A DNA stretch of 64,000 nt from Geodermatophilus siccatus (GCF_900103785.1 NZ_FNHE01000001.1:396109-460108), one strand, 5' to 3'; positions 28,386-37,668 are shown, counted from the first letter of the stretch. Notes: generated from the sequence alone by a model not told the origin. Translations and numbers: made by a program.

Positions 28386-31247
28386 TCAGCGCCGGGAGGC
28401 GCTGGCCACCTGCTGGTCGGTCACGTCGATGACGCCGTGCTCGAACTCGGTGTGCGTCCCCTCGGGGGTCTCCTCCGTGTCGGAGATCGGGTAGCCCAGC
28501 CAGGACGTCGTCTCACCCAGCTCGACGTAGTGGTCGGCGGCCTCGCCCACCACCACGTGGGCGCCGGTCGCCGGCGACCAGTAGAGGGCGCCCCCCTGCA
28601 GCGCCACCTTGGCGCCGCCGCCACCGGGCGCGGGCCCGTCGTCGGCCGTCGGGTAGCCCAGTGCCTGCGGGCCCCCGACGGCGAGGTAGTGCTCGAGCAG
28701 GGCGCCGCGCACCACCTTCGCGCCGGCGGCCGGCGACCAGTACACGGTGCCGCCGCGGAAGCTGGTCAGGTACCCGCCGTTCGGGCCAGCGGTGTCGTCC
28801 CCGGTCGGGTAGCCCAGTGCCCCGGACTCCGCGCCCCACTGCCGCCACTTCGCCAGGATCTCGCCGCGCACGACCCGCGCGCCGGTGGCCGACGACCAGT
28901 AGATCGCGCCGCCCTGCAGCTCGATCTTGGCGCCGCCGCCTGCCGCGGCGACGTCGTCGGTGCTCGGGTAGCCCAGCGCCGCGGGGCCACCGGCGGCCAC
29001 GTAGCGCTCGAGGATCGCCCCGCGCACCACCTTGGCGCCGGTCGGCTGCGACCAGTAGACGGTGCCGCCGCGGAAGGTGGTGAGGTACCCGCCGTTCGCG
29101 GCGGCCGCGTCGTCCCCGGTCGGGTAGCCCAGTGCCCCGGACTCCGCGCCCCACTGCCGCCACTTCGCCAGGATGTTCCCGCGGACGACGTGCGCACCGG
29201 TCGCCTGCGACCAGTAGATCGCGCCGCCCTGCACCTCGGCCTTGGCGCCGCCGCCCGCCGCCGCGACGTCGTCGGTCGTCGGGTAGCCCAGGACCCGCGG
29301 CCCGCCGTGGGCGACGTAGCGGTCGAGGATCGCCCCGCGCAGCACCTTCGCGCCGGTCGGCTGCGACCACCAGATCGTGCCGCCGCGGAAGGTGGTGAGG
29401 TACCCGCCGTTCGGCGCGGCCGCGTCGTCACCGGTCGGGTAGCCCAGCGCACCGGACTCGGCACCCCACTGCCGCCACCGGGCGAGGATGTCGCCGCGGA
29501 CGACGTGGGCACCCGTGGCCGACGACCAGTAGATCGCGCCGCCCTGCACCTCGGCCTTGGCGCCGCCGCCCGCCGCGGCGACGTCGTCGGTCGTCGGGAA
29601 GCCGAGCACCGGCGCGCCGCCGTGGGCGAGGTAGCGGTCCAGGATCGCGCCGCGCAGCACGTGCGCCCCGGTCGGTGCCGACCAGTAGACGTGCCCGCCC
29701 TGGAAGGTGGTCCGGAAGCCGGAGGCGTGGGCCTGGTCGTCGCCGGTCGGGTAGCCGAGCACCCCGGCCTCCGCGCCCCACTGCCGGTAGGTCGCCAGGA
29801 TGTCCCCGCGGACGACGCGTGCGCCGGTCGCCGAACTCCAGTAGACGGCCCCGCCGGTCAGGTCGACGGCCGCGCCGTTGCGCGCCGTGGGCCGCTCGTC
29901 GGCCACCGGGAAGCCGATCACCCGGGGACCGCCGGCGGCCTCGTACCGTTCGAGCAGCGCGCCGCGGATCATCCGGGCGCCGGTGGCCTGCGACCAGTAG
30001 AGCGTCCCGCCCTGGAACCGGCTGCGGAAGCCGCCGGGGACCGCCTCGTCGCCGCCGACCGGGTAGCCGAGGACCCCGGACTGGGCGCCCTTGGCGCGCC
30101 ACGCGGCGAGCAGGTTGCCGCGCACCTCACGAGCCCCGGTCGCCTGCGACCAGTAGATCGACCCGCCCTGGAAGTCGGTGAAGTACCCGGGGTTCACCGG
30201 GGCCGCGGTGTCGTCGCCGGTCGGGTAGCCGAGGAACGGCACCCCGCCGAGGGCGAGGAAGTGCTGCAGGATCGCGCCGCGGACGACGTGGGCGCCTGTG
30301 TAGCGGGACCAGAAGATGGTGCCGCCCTGCCAGCTGCCGCGGCAGCCGCCGTTGGGCAGGTCGCAGATCACGCCCGTGGTCTGCGCGCCCAGGTCCACGC
30401 CGGACGCCTTGAGCTGGTCGTACTTGCCCCGGATCGACTCCTCCCCCGACGCCTGGGTGCTGCCGAACCAGTCGGTGAAGTAGAGGTAGAAGTTGCGGTT
30501 GCCGTAGGCCGAGCAGCCGTCGCCGGTCCCGTAGCCGGCGTCCAGCGCGGCCCTGTTGGGCGTGTACGGGGTGTAGTTGTAGAGCCCCGCGGTGGCCTGG
30601 TTCTGGATGTAGACCGGCACGGTGCCGCACGCCGCGTTCGGGTGGTAGCGGACGTTGTTGACCACGCCCACCCGGTGACCGAACGAGCCGGGGTGCGCCC
30701 GGTAGTACTGGAAGCGGTGTGCCGCGTTGTACAGCTGGTTGTAGAAGCCGTAGTACTGCGCGTCGCAGGGTGCGGTGTCCGGGCAGCCGTAGCCCACCGC
30801 CTTGCGGAGCTTCTCCTCCGTCGGGGCCGACGTCTTGATCAGGCTCTGCTCCTTCTGCAGCATCACCAGGAGCACCTGGGGGTTGACCCCGCAGGCGCGG
30901 CCGACCTTGGCGATGATCTGAGCCGCCCGCTCGCCCACCACCCCCTCGTAGCTCCCGCAGTAGCCGTCGGCGGCACGGGTCCAGGTGTCCTGCCGCAGGT
31001 TCTTCAGGCACAGGCTGCTGGTGCAGCTGGCACCCTCGCGCTCGAGGAACGCCTGGACCTGCGCGGTGTCCATCGTGGCGGGGTCGTAGAAGACGCTGTC
31101 GCTGATGATGTTGCCCGGGTCGAACGACCGCGCGTCGGCCGACTCGTGCAGGCTCTGCTGCTGGGGTGAGGAGCCGGCGACGAAGGCGAGGGCGAGCGCC
31201 AGGGCGACCAGACAGGGCGCGAGCAGGCGGAGGCGGGACGACCTCAC
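28386..31247 (-). CDS. Secreted LGFP-repeat cell-wall protein with N-terminal hemagglutinin-like domain
   Basis: The 953-residue protein starts at GTG 31247 (GTGA overlap with the upstream gene) with a signal peptide (VRSSRLRLLAPCLVALALAL). A domain of about 230 residues follows (FDPGNIISDSVFYDPATM, VNPQVLLVMLQKEQSLI, YGFYNQLYNAAHRFQYYRA), seen in actinobacterial wall proteins sometimes labelled hemagglutinin; the AQVQAFLE and QKEQ parts hint at a lysozyme-like fold. Six or more cysteines suggest disulfides. About twelve LGFP units follow (GYPTGDD, GFPTTDD types), which in corynebacteria anchor proteins to the wall or mycomembrane. Its central units are nearly identical at the DNA level. Confidence 0.88.
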   Translation of the reverse strand: MRSSRLRLLAPCLVALALALAFVAGSSPQQQSLHESADARSFDPGNIISDSVFYDPATMDTAQVQAFLEREGASCTSSLCLKNLRQDTWTRAADGYCGSYEGVVGERAAQIIAKVGRACGVNPQVLLVMLQKEQSLIKTSAPTEEKLRKAVGYGCPDTAPCDAQYYGFYNQLYNAAHRFQYYRAHPGSFGHRVGVVNNVRYHPNAACGTVPVYIQNQATAGLYNYTPYTPNRAALDAGYGTGDGCSAYGNRNFYLYFTDWFGSTQASGEESIRGKYDQLKASGVDLGAQTTGVICDLPNGGCRGSWQGGTIFWSRYTGAHVVRGAILQHFLALGGVPFLGYPTGDDTAAPVNPGYFTDFQGGSIYWSQATGAREVRGNLLAAWRAKGAQSGVLGYPVGGDEAVPGGFRSRFQGGTLYWSQATGARMIRGALLERYEAAGGPRVIGFPVADERPTARNGAAVDLTGGAVYWSSATGARVVRGDILATYRQWGAEAGVLGYPTGDDQAHASGFRTTFQGGHVYWSAPTGAHVLRGAILDRYLAHGGAPVLGFPTTDDVAAAGGGAKAEVQGGAIYWSSATGAHVVRGDILARWRQWGAESGALGYPTGDDAAAPNGGYLTTFRGGTIWWSQPTGAKVLRGAILDRYVAHGGPRVLGYPTTDDVAAAGGGAKAEVQGGAIYWSQATGAHVVRGNILAKWRQWGAESGALGYPTGDDAAAANGGYLTTFRGGTVYWSQPTGAKVVRGAILERYVAAGGPAALGYPSTDDVAAAGGGAKIELQGGAIYWSSATGARVVRGEILAKWRQWGAESGALGYPTGDDTAGPNGGYLTSFRGGTVYWSPAAGAKVVRGALLEHYLAVGGPQALGYPTADDGPAPGGGGAKVALQGGALYWSPATGAHVVVGEAADHYVELGETTSWLGYPISDTEETPEGTHTEFEHGVIDVTDQQVASASRR
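28640..29900 (-). repeat. Tandem LGFP array with 315-bp higher-order period
   Basis: Inside the 953-residue LGFP gene, the identical block beginning CCGGTCGGGTAGCCCAG recurs at 28801, 29116 and 29431 (315 bases apart), with a diverged copy at 29743. Each 315-bp unit holds two LGFP repeats of 52 to 53 residues, so repeats alternate in A-B pairs. Positions given are approximate ends of the homogenised part. Confidence 0.8.
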
Positions 31248-31855
31248 GGCACCACCACCTCGCCGGCCGAGGACTCCCCGACCGACGTGTCCGACGTGTA
31301 GCTGAGCACCGCCTCCCACGTCCCCGAGGTCAGCGCGTCGCCGCCGACCCGCACCTCGCCGCAGTCGGTCGTGGTCACGTCGGCCGTGCCGAGCGACTCG
31401 CCGCGCAGCTCCACGCCGCCGCGACGGAGGACCAGGGTGCAGGTGGCGTCCTCCTCCACGACGCCGTCGGCGTACCCGCCGGCGACCACGGCCCCGGCAG
31501 CGGTGTCGTAGCCCGTGTAGCTCAGCGAGACGGCGACCGCGGCCAGCCCGCCGTCGTCCTCCTCCTCGGGCTCCGGCGCGGAGGTGGTCGCGGTCCGGCG
31601 GGACGGCGGCCCCTCGTCGGCCACCTCCTCCGTGCCGGTGTCGGGGTCCTCCTCCGCCGGCGCGTCCGACGCTGCCTCCGTCGACGGCACGCCCGCGGAC
31701 GGCGCGGCCGCCGACGTCGTCGGCGTCGGGGTCCCGGCCGAGGCCGGGGCGGGCTCCCCCGACCGGCTCCAGAGCACGAACGCCCCGGCGGCCAGCACCA
31801 GGGTCACGAGGACCAGGAGGGGACGACGGCGGCTACGACGGGTCCTGCGGGACAT
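31244..31855 (-). CDS. Small membrane-anchored protein with Thr/Ser/Glu-rich stalk, unknown
   Basis: The 203-residue protein starts at ATG 31855 after a GGGAG ribosome site five bases away. It has a basic N-terminus (MSRRTRRSRRRPLL), one hydrophobic segment at about 14-30, a low-complexity Thr/Pro/Ala/Glu stalk at about 33-98, and a beta-type C-terminal domain of about 100 residues with two cysteines (ATCTLVL and TTDCGEV). It probably sits on the outer face of the membrane. Coupled to the LGFP gene by a GTGA overlap, it may be its partner in the wall. I do not recognise the domain. A start at 31894 is possible but lacks a ribosome site. Confidence 0.7.
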   Translation of the reverse strand: MSRRTRRSRRRPLLVLVTLVLAAGAFVLWSRSGEPAPASAGTPTPTTSAAAPSAGVPSTEAASDAPAEEDPDTGTEEVADEGPPSRRTATTSAPEPEEEDDGGLAAVAVSLSYTGYDTAAGAVVAGGYADGVVEEDATCTLVLRRGGVELRGESLGTADVTTTDCGEVRVGGDALTSGTWEAVLSYTSDTSVGESSAGEVVVP

Positions 31856-32026
31856 GGGCACTCCCAGGTCGACCCACGGCGGGGGGTCGGTCATCGGCGT
31901 CCGGGCGGCGGACGGCGCTGTCCGCTCGCGCGGTGGTCGCGGCCGCACGTCCGCGACCGTGCCCGGGAGGCTACTGCCAGTCACGACTCGCGCCGTGGAG
32001 CGACGCGGGAGCCGCGCCGCCTGAGG

Positions 32027-34816
32027 TCACTGGGACACGGCGACGGCCCCGCTGGTGGCGTTCCACGTCATCGAGCCGTGCTCGAAGTCGGTGCGCATCC
32101 CGCCGGTGATCGCGTAGCTGGACCGGGTCGGGAAGCCCAGCGCCGAGGCGCTGCCGCCCCGCTGCCAGTAGGTCCTGGCCATCGCGCCGGAGACCACCTG
32201 GGTGCCGGTCGCCGGCGACCAGTACACGTCGCCGCCGGTGAAGCGGACGACGTAGCCGCGGCCGTCGGCGGTCTTCGCGTCGCTGGTGGTCGGGAAGCCC
32301 AGCGGGCCGGTCGCGCCCCCGGCGGCCAGCCAGGTGGACAGGATGGAGCCACGCACCACCTGGGTGCCGGTCGTCGGCGACCAGTACACGTCACCGCCCT
32401 GGAAGCGCACGAAGTAGCCGCGGCCGTCCGCGGTCGCCGCGTCGCTCGTGGTCGGGAAGCCCAGCGGGCCGGTCGCCCCGCCGGTGGCCAGCCAGGTGGA
32501 CAGGATCGAGCCGCGCACGATGCGGGGGCCGGTGGCGGCGGACCAGTAGACGTCGCCGCCCTGGAACCGCACGAAGTAGCCGCGGCCGTCGGTGGTCGCC
32601 GCGTCGCTGGTGGTCGGGAAACCGAGGTAGCCGGTCGCCCCGCCGGTGGCCAGCCAGGCGTTCAGGATCTCGCCGCGCACGATCCGGGTGCCGGTGGTCG
32701 GCGACCAGTAGACGTCGCCGCCCTGGAAGCGGACGTAGGCGCCCTTGCCGGGGACGGGGGTGTCGCTGGTGGTCGGGAAGCCCAGGTAGCCCCCCGGGCC
32801 GCCGGTGGCCAGCCAGGTGTCCCGGATCGAGCCGAGGACGGTGCGGGCGCCGGTGGCCTGCGACCAGTAGACGTCGCCGCGCTGGAAGCGGACGAAGTAG
32901 CCGCGACCGTCCGGCGTGGGCGCGTCGCTCGTGGTGGGGAAGCCCAGGCCCCCGGTCGGCCCGCCGGCGGCGCGGTAGGCGTCGAGGATGTCGCCGCGCA
33001 CGATGCGGGTGCCGGTCGTCGGCGACCACAGCACCTCGCCGCCCTGGAAGCGGACGTAGGCGCCCGTGCCGGCGGGGGTGTCGCTCGTCGTCGGGAAGCC
33101 GAGGAAGCCCGTCGGCCCTCCTGCGGCCAGCCAGGTGTCGCGGATCGAGCCGAGGACGGTGCGGGCGCCGGTGGCCTGCGACCAGTAGACGTCGCCCCGC
33201 TCGAAGCGGACGAAGTAGCCGCCGCCCCCCGGCGTGGGCGCGTCGCTCGTGGTCGGGAAGCCCAGCCCCCCGGTGGCGCCGCCGGCGGCGAGCCAGGCGG
33301 CCAGGATGTCGCCGCGGACCAGCTGCGAGCCGGTCGCCGGCGACCAGTAGACGTCGCCGTGCTGGAAGCGGACGAAGGCACCGCGCCCCCCGGGGGTCGG
33401 CGCGTCGTCGGTGATCGGTGGCCCGAGCACCGCCGGCCCGCCCGCAGCGAGGTAGCGGTCCAGGATGCCGCCGAGCACCAGCCGGACGCCGCCGAGCGGC
33501 GAGGAGTACAGCCGGGCGCCGTTCGCGTAGACCTGCCAGGTGACGCCGGCCGCCGACTGCTCACCGCCCACCGGCGCGCCGAGCCACGCCCGCAGGCCGG
33601 CGTCGGAGTCGTAGCGGGTCGCGATCGGGGACTTGGTGTTCGCCATCCGGGCGGCCGCCTTGTCGCGGATCTCGCCCAGCCGCGCGTAGCCGTACCGCCC
33701 GGGGCACGCGGTGCTCTTGGTGTCGCGGTGCCCGAACACCGTCGGCAGGGTCACCCGGGCACCCGCGGCGTACTTGTCCGTGCCGCCCGACGTGAGCGTC
33801 GTCGTCCCCTTGGGGTTGACGCCGTACAGGGAGAACTTCCAGGCGATGATCGCCGCGACCGAGTCGATCATGGCCTGGGGCGTGTCGACGACGTCGTAGT
33901 TGCCCATCATCGACACCCCGAAGGTCGAGGTGTTGAAGCCGCCCGCGTGCGCGCCGACCACGGTGCTCGCCAGGCCGCCGGAGCGGCCCTCCCAGAGCCG
34001 GCCGAACTTGTCGACGAGGACGTTGTAGCCGATGTCGCCCCAGCCCAGGCTCTGCGCGTGGTACGTGTAGGTCGAGCGCAGGATCGCCGGCACCTGGTCG
34101 GCGGTGTAGTTGTTCGACCCGGCGGTGTGGTGCAGCGTCGCGGCCTTGATGGTGCTGGCGTACTGCGGGGTCCACCTCATGAGGTTCTCGTCGGCGCCCC
34201 ACTGCGCCCGGGAGAAGACAGGCGGCATCGCCACCGCCGCGTCGGCGGTCTCGGTGATGTCGGGGTCGCCGAGCGAGGCGTCGGCCGGGCTCTCGCCCGG
34301 GTCGACCAGGTCCAGCTGCACGTCGGTGGGCTGCGCGCCGGAGCGGGTCACCAGCTCGGCCTCCACCGCGGTCGCCGGACCGGTCCACAGCGGCGCCGTC
34401 CCGCCCCGGACGGGGTGGCCGGTGTCCGTCTCGGCCTCCTGCTCGGCCGCCTCCGCGCTGACCTCCGTCCACGTCCCCCAGGCGCCGTCGGAGTCGCGGA
34501 CCCGCACCTGCACGACGGTGTCGGTGACCGCCGGGTCGTACGCCCAGGTGACCCCGACCAGCGAGAACTCGGCGACGTCGGTGGCGCTCACCGACAGCGC
34601 CGGGACGGTGTCGGGCACGCCGGCGACCGGGTCGGTGGTGCCCTCCTGCACCTGCGCCTCGGGCGCGGGGGCGCTGAAGGACCCCATCGCGACCTCCTCC
34701 ACCGACGTCTCGACGGGCACGGCCTCGGGGTCCGGCTCGGCGTAGACGGGCAGCACCAGGACGACCCCGGTGAGGGCGACGAAGGCGGTGGTTCCGGCGA
34801 GCAAGCGGCGACGCAC
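32027..34816 (-). CDS. LGFP-repeat N-acetylmuramoyl-L-alanine amidase (PGRP-type), secreted
   Basis: The 929-residue protein starts at GTG 34816, eight bases after a GGAGG ribosome site. It has a signal segment (LLAGTTAFVALTGVVLVLPV), a pro-region ending about residue 190, then an amidase_2/PGRP domain: SRAQWGADENLMRW, ATLHHTAGSNNYT (zinc His), GYNVLVDKFGRLWEGR, and FGHRDTKSTACPG (second His and Cys). About ten LGFP units follow from residue 435 or so (GLGFPTTSD, YLGFPTTSD). It would cleave the bond between MurNAc and L-Ala at the wall while bound there. It lies 169 bases downstream of rmlD, same direction. Confidence 0.93.
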   Translation of the reverse strand: MRRRLLAGTTAFVALTGVVLVLPVYAEPDPEAVPVETSVEEVAMGSFSAPAPEAQVQEGTTDPVAGVPDTVPALSVSATDVAEFSLVGVTWAYDPAVTDTVVQVRVRDSDGAWGTWTEVSAEAAEQEAETDTGHPVRGGTAPLWTGPATAVEAELVTRSGAQPTDVQLDLVDPGESPADASLGDPDITETADAAVAMPPVFSRAQWGADENLMRWTPQYASTIKAATLHHTAGSNNYTADQVPAILRSTYTYHAQSLGWGDIGYNVLVDKFGRLWEGRSGGLASTVVGAHAGGFNTSTFGVSMMGNYDVVDTPQAMIDSVAAIIAWKFSLYGVNPKGTTTLTSGGTDKYAAGARVTLPTVFGHRDTKSTACPGRYGYARLGEIRDKAAARMANTKSPIATRYDSDAGLRAWLGAPVGGEQSAAGVTWQVYANGARLYSSPLGGVRLVLGGILDRYLAAGGPAVLGPPITDDAPTPGGRGAFVRFQHGDVYWSPATGSQLVRGDILAAWLAAGGATGGLGFPTTSDAPTPGGGGYFVRFERGDVYWSQATGARTVLGSIRDTWLAAGGPTGFLGFPTTSDTPAGTGAYVRFQGGEVLWSPTTGTRIVRGDILDAYRAAGGPTGGLGFPTTSDAPTPDGRGYFVRFQRGDVYWSQATGARTVLGSIRDTWLATGGPGGYLGFPTTSDTPVPGKGAYVRFQGGDVYWSPTTGTRIVRGEILNAWLATGGATGYLGFPTTSDAATTDGRGYFVRFQGGDVYWSAATGPRIVRGSILSTWLATGGATGPLGFPTTSDAATADGRGYFVRFQGGDVYWSPTTGTQVVRGSILSTWLAAGGATGPLGFPTTSDAKTADGRGYVVRFTGGDVYWSPATGTQVVSGAMARTYWQRGGSASALGFPTRSSYAITGGMRTDFEHGSMTWNATSGAVAVSQ
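32170..33440 (-). repeat. Tandem LGFP array with 159/162-bp period
   Basis: Inside the amidase gene the block CGCTSGTGGTCGGG recurs at 32281, 32443, 32605, 32764 and 32926, each 162 or 159 bases apart, encoding 54- or 53-residue LGFP units. Neighbouring units share long near-identical stretches. End points are approximate. Confidence 0.8.
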
Positions 34817-34985
34817 GGGCTGGTCCTCCGGTGGAGCGCGGCGGCTGCGCCCCGCACGAGGGCGCATCTGTCCACGGAGACCATCGGCCCGGCCACGGCC
34901 GGTGTTGAGCCGACGCGGCCGACGATCTCCGGAGATCCCGTCCGTCGCGACCCGGGGACCACTCGGGTCCCACGGCTCACACGCC

Positions 34986-35882
34986 TCAGCGGGGCGGCCA
35001 CTCCTGCAGCGCGAGGTGCAGCGCCGTCCGCCACGGCCGCGGCGCCGGCAGCCCGGCGGCCAGCCACGCGCTGCCGTCGAGCACCGACCACGCCGGGCGG
35101 GGCGCCGGGCGCGGGAACGCCTCGGTCGTCGTCGGGGTGACCAGGCACGGGTCGGCGCCGACCTCCTCGTAGACGGCGCGCGCCAGGCCGTACCAGCTGA
35201 CCGCGCCGGCGTCGGTGCGGTGCAGCACCGGCGGCACGGGCCCCGGCCGGGCGCCGAGCGCCACGAGACCGGTGGCCAGGTCGGCCGCCCACGTCGGCGA
35301 GCCGACCTGGTCGTCGACCACGGAGGACGGGGCGCCGTCGAGGGCGCGGCCGGCCATGGTGCGCACGAAGTTGGCGCCGTGCGCGCCGTACACCCAGGCG
35401 GTGCGGACGACCGTGGCGTCGCCCCCGGCGGCCGCGACCGCGCGCTCCCCCGCCGCCTTGGTCCGGCCGTAGGCCGAGCGCGGCGCGACCGGGGCGTCCA
35501 CCCGGTAGGGCTCGGTGGCCTCGCCGTCGAAGACGTAGTCGGTGGAGACGTGCACCAGCCGCCCGCGCCCGGCCAGCTCCTCGGCCAGCCAGCCGGGTGC
35601 GCGGCCGTTGACCAGCAGCGCGGTCTCCTCGTCGGTCTCCGCGGCGTCCACGGCGGTGTAGGCGGCGGCGTTGAGGACGACGGGGCGGGCCCCGCGGACG
35701 CCGTCCAGCCAGCGGCGGACGACGTCGCGCACCTGCCGCTCGTCGGTCAGGTCGAGCTCGGCGCGGCCCAGCGCGGTGACGCGGTCCCCGGGCCGGCCGG
35801 CCAGGACGGCGAGCAGGTCGCCGCCGAGCTGCCCGCGGGCGCCGGTGACCAGCCAGGCGGTCGGGTGGTCCGGTCCGGTCAT
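34986..35882 (-). CDS. rmlD: dTDP-4-dehydrorhamnose reductase
   Basis: The 298-residue SDR has WLVTGARGQLGGDLL at about 9-23, LNAAAYTAVDAAETDE, LVHVSTDYVFDG, PRSAYGRTKAAGE (YxxxK) and VVDDQVGSPTWAADLA, all RmlD hallmarks. It makes dTDP-L-rhamnose, the donor for WbbL and possibly other rhamnosyltransferases. ATG 35882 overlaps the rmlB stop (ATGA). Order rmlB-rmlD with WbbL at 17980 fits the Rv3264c-Rv3266c region, here separated by the galactan and LGFP blocks. Confidence 0.97.
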   Translation of the reverse strand: MTGPDHPTAWLVTGARGQLGGDLLAVLAGRPGDRVTALGRAELDLTDERQVRDVVRRWLDGVRGARPVVLNAAAYTAVDAAETDEETALLVNGRAPGWLAEELAGRGRLVHVSTDYVFDGEATEPYRVDAPVAPRSAYGRTKAAGERAVAAAGGDATVVRTAWVYGAHGANFVRTMAGRALDGAPSSVVDDQVGSPTWAADLATGLVALGARPGPVPPVLHRTDAGAVSWYGLARAVYEEVGADPCLVTPTTTEAFPRPAPRPAWSVLDGSAWLAAGLPAPRPWRTALHLALQEWPPR

Positions 35883-36886
35883 GCGCGGGCGGGAGCCGCC
35901 GTGTCCACGAGCCGGGCCTTGAGCGGCTCCCACCAGGCCCGGTTGTCCCGGTACCACTGCACGGTGAGGGCGAGCCCGTCCTCGAAGCCCATCCGCGGCG
36001 CGTAGCCGAGCGCGGCGGTCTTGGAGTAGTCCACCGAGTAGCGCAGGTCGTGGCCGCCGCCGCGCGGGTCCACGATGTTCTCGACGTAGCTCCAGTCGCG
36101 GCCGGTGGCCTCGAGCAGCTTCTCGGTCAGCTCCCGGTTGGACAGCTCCCGGCCGCCGCCGATGTTGTAGAACTCGCCGGGCTGCCCCTTCTCCACGACC
36201 AGCTGGATGCCGCGGCAGTGGTCGTCGACGAACAGCCAGTCGCGCACGTTGGCCCCCTCGCCGTACAGCGGCACCTTGTGCCCGTCGAGCAGGTTGGTGA
36301 CGAACAGCGGGATGACCTTCTCGGGGAAGTGGTACGGCCCGTAGTTGTTGCTGCACCGGGTGATGGAGATGTCCAGCCCGTAGGTCTTCGCGTAGGCGCG
36401 GGCGATCAGGTCCCCGCCGGCCTTGGCCGCCGAGTACGGCGAGTTCGGCTCCAGGACGTGGTCCTCGGTCCACGAGCCCTCGTCGATCGAGCCGTAGACC
36501 TCGTCGGTGGAGACGTGCACGACCCGGCGGACGCCGTGCCGCAGGCAGGCCTCGAACACCTGCTGGGCGCCGAGCACGTTGGTCAGCACGAACTCCGAGG
36601 CGCCGGTGATCGAGCGGTCGACGTGCGACTCGGCGGCGAAGTTGACGACGACGTCGTGGCCGGGCAGGGCGGCGTCGAGGTCGGCGGCGCTGCAGATGTC
36701 ACCCCGCACGAACCGGTAGCGCGGCGAGTCGGCCACCGGCGTCAGGTTGGCCGGGTTGCCGGCGTAGGTGAGCTTGTCGAAGACGGTCACCTCGGCGTCC
36801 TCGAAGCCCGGGTAACCGCCGGTCAGCATGGTCCGGACGTAGTGCGAGCCGATGAAGCCCGCTCCCCCGGTGACGAGCACGCGCAT
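35879..36886 (-). CDS. rmlB: dTDP-glucose 4,6-dehydratase
   Basis: The 335-residue enzyme opens MRVLVTGGAGFIGSHYVRTM and has NFAAESHVDRS, VHVSTDEVYGSI, PYSAAKAGGDLIARAY (YxxxK) and SNNYGPYHFPEKVIP, as in RmlB. It converts dTDP-glucose to the 4-keto-6-deoxy sugar. ATG 36886 lies seven bases after a GGAGGA ribosome site. It is divergent from neuA across 83 bases. rmlC, the 3,5-epimerase, is missing from the window and must lie elsewhere. Confidence 0.97.
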   Translation of the reverse strand: MRVLVTGGAGFIGSHYVRTMLTGGYPGFEDAEVTVFDKLTYAGNPANLTPVADSPRYRFVRGDICSAADLDAALPGHDVVVNFAAESHVDRSITGASEFVLTNVLGAQQVFEACLRHGVRRVVHVSTDEVYGSIDEGSWTEDHVLEPNSPYSAAKAGGDLIARAYAKTYGLDISITRCSNNYGPYHFPEKVIPLFVTNLLDGHKVPLYGEGANVRDWLFVDDHCRGIQLVVEKGQPGEFYNIGGGRELSNRELTEKLLEATGRDWSYVENIVDPRGGGHDLRYSVDYSKTAALGYAPRMGFEDGLALTVQWYRDNRAWWEPLKARLVDTAAPARA

Positions 36887-36956
36887 GGGGCGATCCTCCC
36901 GTGCCGGGCCGGCGGGGTCATCCTCCCGCGGGGTGAGGCGTGTCGCCCAGCGCTGT

Positions 36957-36962
36957 TAGCGT
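36957..36962 (+). promoter_or_regulatory. Leaderless -10 element for neuA (TAGCGT)
   Basis: TAGCGT followed by CGCCCGC (seven bases) leads directly into the GTG at 36970. It matches the rmlA element in its TAGCGTCGCC core. Confidence 0.6.
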
Positions 36963-36969
36963 CGCCCGC

Positions 36970-37662
36970 GTGCCGGGTCCGGGGAACGCACCGCGGGTGG
37001 TCGCCGTCGTCCCGGCCCGGGCCGGCTCGCAGGGCCTGCCCGGCAAGAACCTCGCCCGGATCGGTGGGCTCTCCCTCGTCGGCCACGCCGCCCGCGCCGC
37101 CCGGGACGCCGGCGTCGACGAGGTCGTCGTCACCACCGACGGCGCCGGCATCGCGGCCGAGGCCCGGGCGCTCGGGTGCACCGTCGTCGACCGGCCGGCC
37201 GAGCTGGCCACCGGTGACAGCCGCACGGTGGACGCCGTCCTGCACGCCGTGCGGACGCTGGCGCTGCCCGACGACACCCTCGTGCTGCTCCTGCAGCCCA
37301 CCTCGCCGCTGCGCACCGGGGACGACGTGCGCGCCGTCCTGGACCGGCACGCGGCCGGGGGCGTGGGCAGCACGCTCACCGGCTGCGCGGTCGCCCACCA
37401 CCCGCTCAAGCAGCTGCTCGTCGACGACGCGGGGACGGCGTCCCCGGTGCGCACCTGGGCCGACCTCGAGGCACCGCGCCAGCAGCTGCCCCGCGCGCTG
37501 CGCCCGAACGGCGCGGTCTACGTGACCGCTGCCGGCGCCATGGCCGCGGCCGGGGCCGTCCTGGTGCCCCCGCTCGCCGTGGTCGAGATGCCCGAGGAAC
37601 GCAGCCTCGACGTCGACACCGCCGAGGACCTCGCCGCCGCCCGGGCGGCCCTGGAGGGCTAG
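36970..37662 (+). CDS. neuA: CMP-nonulosonate (sialic acid) cytidylyltransferase
   Basis: The 230-residue protein begins near VVAVVPARAGSQGLPGKNL, the CTP-binding motif of NeuA/KdsB-like enzymes, then VVVTTDGAGIAAEAR, LLLQPTSPLRTGDDVRAVL and RALRPNGAVYVTAAG, typical of the NeuA/LegF/PseF group. It activates a nonulosonic acid as its CMP derivative. GTG 36970 is preferred to 36940 because of the -10 element and the conserved start. It is rightward and convergent with neuC, with both stop codons inside a 12-bp palindrome. Whether the sugar is Neu5Ac or a legionaminate cannot be told from sequence. Confidence 0.88.
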   Translation: MPGPGNAPRVVAVVPARAGSQGLPGKNLARIGGLSLVGHAARAARDAGVDEVVVTTDGAGIAAEARALGCTVVDRPAELATGDSRTVDAVLHAVRTLALPDDTLVLLLQPTSPLRTGDDVRAVLDRHAAGGVGSTLTGCAVAHHPLKQLLVDDAGTASPVRTWADLEAPRQQLPRALRPNGAVYVTAAGAMAAAGAVLVPPLAVVEMPEERSLDVDTAEDLAAARAALEG

Positions 37663-37668
37663 GGCGCC

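Noticed and set aside
28437..31169. 910-codon plus-strand frame opposite the LGFP gene
   Set aside because: It is a repetitive shadow of the LGFP array on the opposite strand.
28640..33440. CRISPR array
   Set aside because: Regular repeats here are coding LGFP units of 159 to 315 bases with no short direct repeat plus unique spacer pattern and no cas genes.
36940..36969. Earlier neuA start at 36940
   Set aside because: It would encode non-conserved residues and lie upstream of the -10 element that leads into GTG 36970.
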